Shown: positions 59,708-64,000 of the stretch, one piece after another
Layout: every line of letters begins with the position of its first letter
How positions within the stretch are numbered: the stretch's first letter is position 1
Assembly: GCF_014764445.1 (NCBI RefSeq)
Contig: NZ_CP061721.1
Coordinates: 3,906,001 to 3,970,000, forward strand
DNA length: 64,000 bases
Origin: Pseudarthrobacter sp. BIM B-2242
GTDB lineage: Bacteria; Actinomycetota; Actinomycetes; Actinomycetales; Micrococcaceae
Direction: 5' to 3'
Notes under the pieces: model-generated
Told to the model about the DNA's origin: nothing
Databases searched by the model: none
The model's input: the letters and a program-made list of their open reading frames with translations, nothing else
Made by a program: the position numbers and the translations under genes

Positions 59708-60433
59708 ATGACTGAACAGGGCGACATCCACCACCACTCAGCGCACGACGGCGACCTCCGCGAAGGAGATCAGCGGCAGCAGACTGCCGCTGAGGCCTGG
59801 GACGAAAAATACGGGAGTAAGCCGCAGATCTGGAGCGGCAAACCCAACCCCCAACTGGTCCGCGAATGCGGCGGGCTGCGGCCGGGCAAGGCCCTTGACC
59901 TGGGCTGCGGCGAAGGAGCCGACGCCATCTGGCTGGCCCAGCAGGGGTGGACGGTCACCGCCGTCGACGTTTCCTCCGTCGCGCTGGAACGGGCGGCAAC
60001 ACACGAAAAAGCCGCCCTGGACCGCGAAAGCGTGCATGCCGAGGGGGCGGGCGCCATCCCCAGCCGCATCCACTGGGAGCAGTGCGACCTGGACGAGTGG
60101 CAGCCCGGTGAGACCTACGATCTGGTGTCCTCCCAGTTCCTGCACGGCCCCAACCTCGTCTGGCAGGGTCCGCTGCGGATGGCCGCTGCGGCGGTCAAGC
60201 CGGGCGGCACGCTGCTGGTCGTCGGGCATCATCCGGACCGGCTGCCGCCCTGGGGAACCCACACCGCGCACGAGATGTTCTACACGCCGGCGCAGCTTGT
60301 GCAGGAGCTGGGCATTGCCTCCCCCGGCTGGCAGGTGGAGGTCAACACAACGCGCGACCGGGTCGTCACCGGCCCGGACGGACAGGACGCCGTCATCGGC
60401 GACACCGTGCTCAGGGCCACCCGGCTTACCTGA
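59708..60433 (+). CDS. class I SAM-dependent methyltransferase
   Basis: A 241-residue methyltransferase with motif I LDLGCGEGADAIWLAQQGW, then VTAVDVSSVALERA, YDLVSSQFLHGP and KPGGTLLVVGHHPD. The family resembles tellurite-resistance/thiopurine-like methyltransferases; substrate unknown. It ends eight bases inside the MFS gene on the opposite strand (overlapping convergent genes). Confidence 0.88.
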   Translation: MTEQGDIHHHSAHDGDLREGDQRQQTAAEAWDEKYGSKPQIWSGKPNPQLVRECGGLRPGKALDLGCGEGADAIWLAQQGWTVTAVDVSSVALERAATHEKAALDRESVHAEGAGAIPSRIHWEQCDLDEWQPGETYDLVSSQFLHGPNLVWQGPLRMAAAAVKPGGTLLVVGHHPDRLPPWGTHTAHEMFYTPAQLVQELGIASPGWQVEVNTTRDRVVTGPDGQDAVIGDTVLRATRLT

Positions 60434-61799
60434 CCCGCGGCGCCACCACCACCGCGGCAACGGCGACCACCGCCGCCAGTGCGAACACCCCTGCGAACGA
60501 TTCCGCCGTCGTCGTAAATGCCGTGAACACAATGCCCGTGGTGGCGAGCGCGAGCGCGCCGCCCAGGGAGTCCGCGATGGACATGGCCGAGCTGTTGAAG
60601 CCTTCGTTGTCCTTGCTGGACAGCGCCAGCGTCATCACGCTCAGCCGCGGGTAGAGCAGCCCCATGCCGGCGCCGGCCATGGTCCAGCCGATGATCGCGA
60701 CGGCGGCAACCAGGTGGAGCGCCGCCGTCGCCAGTGCCAGGACGATGGCCACCAGCACCAGCGCGGCTCCGATCCGCACTGCCCTGCGGTGCGGGAGCCG
60801 GGTGCCGAGGCGGCCCTGGATCGCGGCGGCGCCGGCCCACGCCACCGCTCCGATGGTGAGCGCCAGTCCCGCAAAGGCGGGCGGGAAGGCATACTCCTCG
60901 ATCAGCAGGTACGGCAGGTACACCTCGGCCCCGAAGAAGGCGGCGCCGGCCAGGCCGCGCGTCAGAATCACGCTGGGCAGGCCACGGCGCGCAAGCAGTG
61001 TTCCGCGCGGCACCAGCGGGCGCACGGCAACCAGGGCAATGACGACGGCGGCCGCTGCCAGGAGTGCGGGCGCGGCGGGGGCGCCGGCGATGGTGACGTC
61101 GGCGGAAAGGTTCAGCCCCAGGACGGCAAGCGCGGCCAGCGCAGCCCAGGCAATCCGGCCCACTGCCCACGGCGGCGGCGTGTGCTGCACTGCCGGCGGG
61201 TCCATGCCGCGGAGCACCGGAACGATCATCACCAGCGCGGGAACCACCAGCCCCACCACGCCGAGGAACACCCAGTGCCAGCTCAGGACCTCCGCCACGA
61301 TGCCGGCTGCGAACGGACCCACCAGGGACGGGACCACCCACGCGGCGGAGAAGGCTGCGAAGATTCCCGGATGGAGGGCTGCGGGATAGACACGGGCCAC
61401 CACCACGTACAGCGCGACAGTCAGCGCACCGCCGCCGAGGCCCTGCACCAGGCGCCCTGTGACCAGCATGGGCATGGACAGCGCAGTGCCCGCGATGATC
61501 AGGCCGAGTACGAACAGGGCCACCGAAGCGTAGAGCGGAACCTTGGGCCCGCGGCGGTCAGACCAGTTTCCGGCCGCCACCATGCCGATCACACCGGTGG
61601 CCAGCGGCCCGGCGAAGGCCAGCGCATACAGGCTGGCACCGTCCAGTTCGCGGCTGACCACGGGCATGATGGTGGTGACGGCGAGGGATTCGAACGCCGC
61701 GAGGAACACCAGCGAGCACGCGCCGATGGTCACCCACAGGTACGGCCGCTGCAGGATCCCGGCGGTGGCCTCTGTTGAGGGGAGGGTGGAATCTCGCAC
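60426..61799 (-). CDS. MFS efflux transporter
   Basis: A 457-residue transporter with 12-14 hydrophobic helices. Motif A is NWSDRRGPKV, and GRLVQGLGGGALTVALYVVVARVYP is typical of DHA-type drug:proton antiporters, followed by FAAFSAAWVVPSLVGPFAAG (motif C-like). The substrate is unknown; drug or metabolite export is likely. Confidence 0.88.
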   Translation of the reverse strand: MRDSTLPSTEATAGILQRPYLWVTIGACSLVFLAAFESLAVTTIMPVVSRELDGASLYALAFAGPLATGVIGMVAAGNWSDRRGPKVPLYASVALFVLGLIIAGTALSMPMLVTGRLVQGLGGGALTVALYVVVARVYPAALHPGIFAAFSAAWVVPSLVGPFAAGIVAEVLSWHWVFLGVVGLVVPALVMIVPVLRGMDPPAVQHTPPPWAVGRIAWAALAALAVLGLNLSADVTIAGAPAAPALLAAAAVVIALVAVRPLVPRGTLLARRGLPSVILTRGLAGAAFFGAEVYLPYLLIEEYAFPPAFAGLALTIGAVAWAGAAAIQGRLGTRLPHRRAVRIGAALVLVAIVLALATAALHLVAAVAIIGWTMAGAGMGLLYPRLSVMTLALSSKDNEGFNSSAMSIADSLGGALALATTGIVFTAFTTTAESFAGVFALAAVVAVAAVVVAPRVR

Positions 61800-61905
61800 G
61801 GCACCAGCCTGATCTTCTTGTTGTGGACGCCACCGTATCAGGCCGGTGCCCGGCCGGCGTTTGGCAGCCCGTCAGGTGCCGGACTGGCGTTTGGCAACCC
61901 GCCGG

Positions 61906-62811
61906 CTACCGGACGGCGAGCGCTTCCTGCACGCTGTTGGCCACGGCGCGGGCGCCGGCCTGGCCCATCACGATGGTGTAGTGGTTGACGTCGGGCACCT
62001 CGCGGACGCGGAGGGACGGCAGTTTTGCCGCCCAGCCCTCCAGGTAGCCCGGTGCATAGAGCGCGGCCGGTTCGTTGAGCAGGCCGCGCGGCGCGCGAAG
62101 CACCTGGGTATCAACGGCCAGCTCGTCCAGTGCTTTCAGCAGCGACGCTCCCCGGTGCAGTTCGGCGGTGTCCTCAGCCATGGCCTGGTAGCGGGTGGCA
62201 GGCTTCAGGTCGGGCTCCTCCCCCGTCAGGTCGTAGTCGACGTACTCCTCCACCAGCGGGGTCCAGTCAGCGCTGAACGCGGGGTGCTGCCGCCAGAAGG
62301 TCCGGTAGACCTCGCGGCTGGGGAACGTGGAGTTCAGGCGTTCGGCGGCAGGTCCCAGCACCGCCGACACCACGTCCTCGTCCGAAATTCCGGCCGGCAC
62401 CTGCAACGGCAGTCCGCCGTCCACCAGCACCAGCGATTGCACCCGGTCCGGAAACAGGTTGGCCAGGACCAGGGCGGCAAAGGCGCCCATGGAATGCCCG
62501 ACGACGACCACCGGTCCCGTAGTGAGCGCACCAAGCACCGCGGCCAGGTCCTCGGCGTGGGTGGGCATGCCGTAGGGGCCGGGCAGGGAGTTGCTGCGGC
62601 CGCGGCCCCTCAGATCCGGGGCGATGATCCGGACGCCGAGCAGTGCTTCAGCCAGGTACGGCCACGCTTTGTGCGACGCCGTCACACCGTGGACGGCAAG
62701 GATGGTGGGTGCCTGCGGATCGTCGGGGCCCCAGAGGGCGGTGTGCAGGGTGCCGCCGCGGACCTCGACGTCGGTGGTCCGGTACCCGGTGCTGCTGGCT
62801 GCTCGCGTCAT
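61906..62811 (-). CDS. alpha/beta hydrolase
   Basis: A 301-residue alpha/beta hydrolase. HGVTASHKAW forms the oxyanion region, APDLRGRGRS follows, GHSMGAF carries the nucleophile, and VPDVNHYTIV the catalytic histidine. The start overlaps the TetR stop (ATGA), so it is the last gene of a three-gene operon with the regulator and an acyl-CoA ligase. It may hydrolyse an ester or thioester of the acid handled by the ligase. Confidence 0.9.
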   Translation of the reverse strand: MTRAASSTGYRTTDVEVRGGTLHTALWGPDDPQAPTILAVHGVTASHKAWPYLAEALLGVRIIAPDLRGRGRSNSLPGPYGMPTHAEDLAAVLGALTTGPVVVVGHSMGAFAALVLANLFPDRVQSLVLVDGGLPLQVPAGISDEDVVSAVLGPAAERLNSTFPSREVYRTFWRQHPAFSADWTPLVEEYVDYDLTGEEPDLKPATRYQAMAEDTAELHRGASLLKALDELAVDTQVLRAPRGLLNEPAALYAPGYLEGWAAKLPSLRVREVPDVNHYTIVMGQAGARAVANSVQEALAVR

Positions 62812-63467
62812 GGGGCATTCCCTTCGTTCGGGGCGGGCGTGGGCGGGGCGGACGTGGGCGCGAGGGCCCGCTCGATGAACTGCATCATTTCCTCGAAGAC
62901 GTCCTCCGGCACGTCCGGGCGTGCCCCCGGGACGGGGTCGGCGCCTTCCTCGTCCCACAGCACCCAGCGCATGCCGATGAGTTCGCCGATCCCCATCAGG
63001 GCCCAGGCCGCCACGGTTGGATCCATCTCCCGGACCTCGCCAGTAAGCTGCGCGGCCTTCAGCCCGGCGATGTAGCCCTCCACAATCCGGGTGTAGTGCA
63101 GCCTCAGTGCGCCGGGGGAAACGAACTCGGCCTGGCGGATGATCCGGTAGAGCGCCGGATGCTGCGCCGTGAACCGGAAGAACGCCCGAAAGCCGGCCCG
63201 TTCGGCCTCAAGCCGGGTGCTGCCGCTGCGGGCGGCCTCTGTCATGGCGTGCCGGACCCGCCGGTTGAGGTCCTCCACCACTTCGTCGAAAATGGCCTGC
63301 TTGCCGTCGAAGTACAGGTAGAAGGTACCCAGTCCGACGCCGGCCTCTTCGGTGATCTTGACGATGGAGGCTTCGTGGTAGCCCACCGAAGCGAACACTG
63401 TTTCGGCTGCCTCGAGCAGCTTGGCCCGGGTGCGGGTGCCGCGTGCCGTGCGTGGCTGGGCGCTCAT
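62808..63467 (-). CDS. TetR/AcrR family regulator
   Basis: A 219-residue regulator. The N-terminal DNA-binding helix-turn-helix (ARGTRTRAKLLEAAETVFASVGYHEASIVKITEEAGVGLGTFYLYF) is followed by a helical ligand-binding domain. It sits between the ligase and the hydrolase with ATGA overlaps on both sides, so it probably controls its own operon in response to an acyl-CoA or related ligand. Confidence 0.93.
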   Translation of the reverse strand: MSAQPRTARGTRTRAKLLEAAETVFASVGYHEASIVKITEEAGVGLGTFYLYFDGKQAIFDEVVEDLNRRVRHAMTEAARSGSTRLEAERAGFRAFFRFTAQHPALYRIIRQAEFVSPGALRLHYTRIVEGYIAGLKAAQLTGEVREMDPTVAAWALMGIGELIGMRWVLWDEEGADPVPGARPDVPEDVFEEMMQFIERALAPTSAPPTPAPNEGNAP

Positions 63468-64000
63468 GGCCGGCTTCCTTCCGGGTAGGTGGTTTGTGCC
63501 CGTGTGTGTTTAGTGAGTTCCTGCCGCAGCCTGGCGCGCAGCACCTTGTTCAGCGCCGTGCGGGGCAGCGCTCCCACCATGGAGATCCTGGCGGGGACTT
63601 TGAAGGCGGACAGCTGGGCAGCGCAGTGTTCCAGCAGTTCCTGCTCGTCGGTGGCCATCCCGGCCCGCACCACCACAAAGGCCGCTCCGCTTTCGCCCCA
63701 GCGTTCGTTCGGAACACCGACGACGGCGGCCTGGGCCACCGCGGGATGCGCCAGCAGCACGGCCTCAACTTCGGCCGGGGCAACGTTTTCGCCGCCGGAA
63801 ATGTAGATGTCCTTCAGCCGGTCCACCACCCTGATGTATCCGTCGGCGTCGCGTTCCACCAGGTCGCCGGTGCGGAGCCAGCCATCGGCAAGGACGGCAG
63901 CCGTGGCGGCAGGGTCCCGGAAGTAGCCCGCGAAAACCCCGGGGCCGCCCACCAAAAGTTCGCCCGTGGCGGCGCCGTCGTAGATTTCACCGGTGACAGG
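63464..64000 (-). CDS. AMP-dependent acyl-CoA synthetase/ligase, C-terminal part
   Basis: The gene starts beyond the right edge; about 178 C-terminal residues are visible. Adenylate-forming motifs: WLRTGDLVERDADGY, VDRLKDIYISGGENVAPAEVE (hinge and A8), VGVPNERWGE, and the C-terminal catalytic lysine in PRTALNKVLR. It activates a carboxylic acid to the acyl-CoA through acyl-AMP. The substrate chain length is not determinable. Its stop overlaps the TetR start (ATGA). Confidence 0.93.
   Translation of the reverse strand, partial: PVTGEIYDGAATGELLVGGPGVFAGYFRDPAATAAVLADGWLRTGDLVERDADGYIRVVDRLKDIYISGGENVAPAEVEAVLLAHPAVAQAAVVGVPNERWGESGAAFVVVRAGMATDEQELLEHCAAQLSAFKVPARISMVGALPRTALNKVLRARLRQELTKHTRAQTTYPEGSRP

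Noticed and set aside
59895..61778. 627-codon open frame across the methyltransferase and MFS genes
   Set aside because: Low-complexity Arg/His/Pro/Gly composition, overlapping two clear genes; a high-GC artefact.

Overview
The window looks like chromosomal DNA of a high-GC Gram-positive actinobacterium, most likely an Arthrobacter/Pseudarthrobacter-type member of the Micrococcaceae. This is inferred from the strong GC bias at third codon positions, the purF-purM-DUF3073 arrangement, a HAIR-type operator at clpB, frequent GTG/TTG starts, and many genes that seem to be read from leaderless transcripts. No rRNA, tRNA or CRISPR array was recognised.

Layout. (1) 1-2391: the end of a CoA-thioester beta-oxidation operon (thiolase, enoyl-CoA hydratase, 3-hydroxyacyl-CoA dehydrogenase). 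(2) 2.4-10.5 kb: single genes, namely lipoproteins, a flavin reductase, an SRPBCC protein, a beta-propeller protein, a frameshifted thymidylate-kinase-like gene, a cupin, a Bcp peroxiredoxin, a GNAT enzyme and several small proteins. (3) 10.7-15.8 kb: a compact operon encoding a REC-PP2C phosphatase, a BcsA-like processive glycosyltransferase, a STAS protein and an RsbW-like ATPase, facing a GAF histidine kinase. It reads as an exopolysaccharide synthase under partner-switching control and is the best candidate for an undescribed system here. (4) 15.9-24.5 kb: purF, purM, DUF3073, a septum-formation-domain protein, a CPBP protease, a spore-photoproduct-lyase-family radical SAM enzyme and a C39-like lipoprotein.

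(5) About 24.5-33 kb: a mosaic, partly lower-GC island with three small serine recombinases (one truncated), arrays of recombinase-site-like repeats, small membrane proteins (one carrying an in-frame stop, one present as an intact gene plus a degraded duplicate), a YciI protein and a vanadium haloperoxidase. No transposase was seen. It is followed by accessory genes (PASTA protein, alpha/beta hydrolase, methyltransferase, two DUF1801 genes, VOC protein).

(6) 36.7-51.6 kb: a GH13 glycosidase, DNA polymerase IV, clpB with its HAIR operator, the molybdate operon (TOBE regulator, modA, modB, modC), an FAD-Rieske oxidoreductase, a covalent-flavin oxidoreductase, a DUF4031-HD fusion, a YccF protein and trpF. 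(7) 51.6-64 kb: a phosphotransferase, HutD, ferritin, a guanidine-III riboswitch controlling a two-subunit SMR exporter, a nucleoside-kinase-like protein, an aldo/keto reductase, an MBL hydrolase, a DEAD-box helicase with a long leader containing a terminator-like hairpin, a methyltransferase, an MFS exporter and a three-gene operon (acyl-CoA ligase, TetR, alpha/beta hydrolase) that runs off the right edge.

Recurring non-coding signals: four intergenic hairpins share a loop motif while their stems differ (19.1, 53.8, 57.2 and 59.6 kb). A second, 57-nt repeat family interrupts one of them. A -10-like TAGRCT hexamer lies 6-7 nt before many start codons that lack a Shine-Dalgarno sequence.
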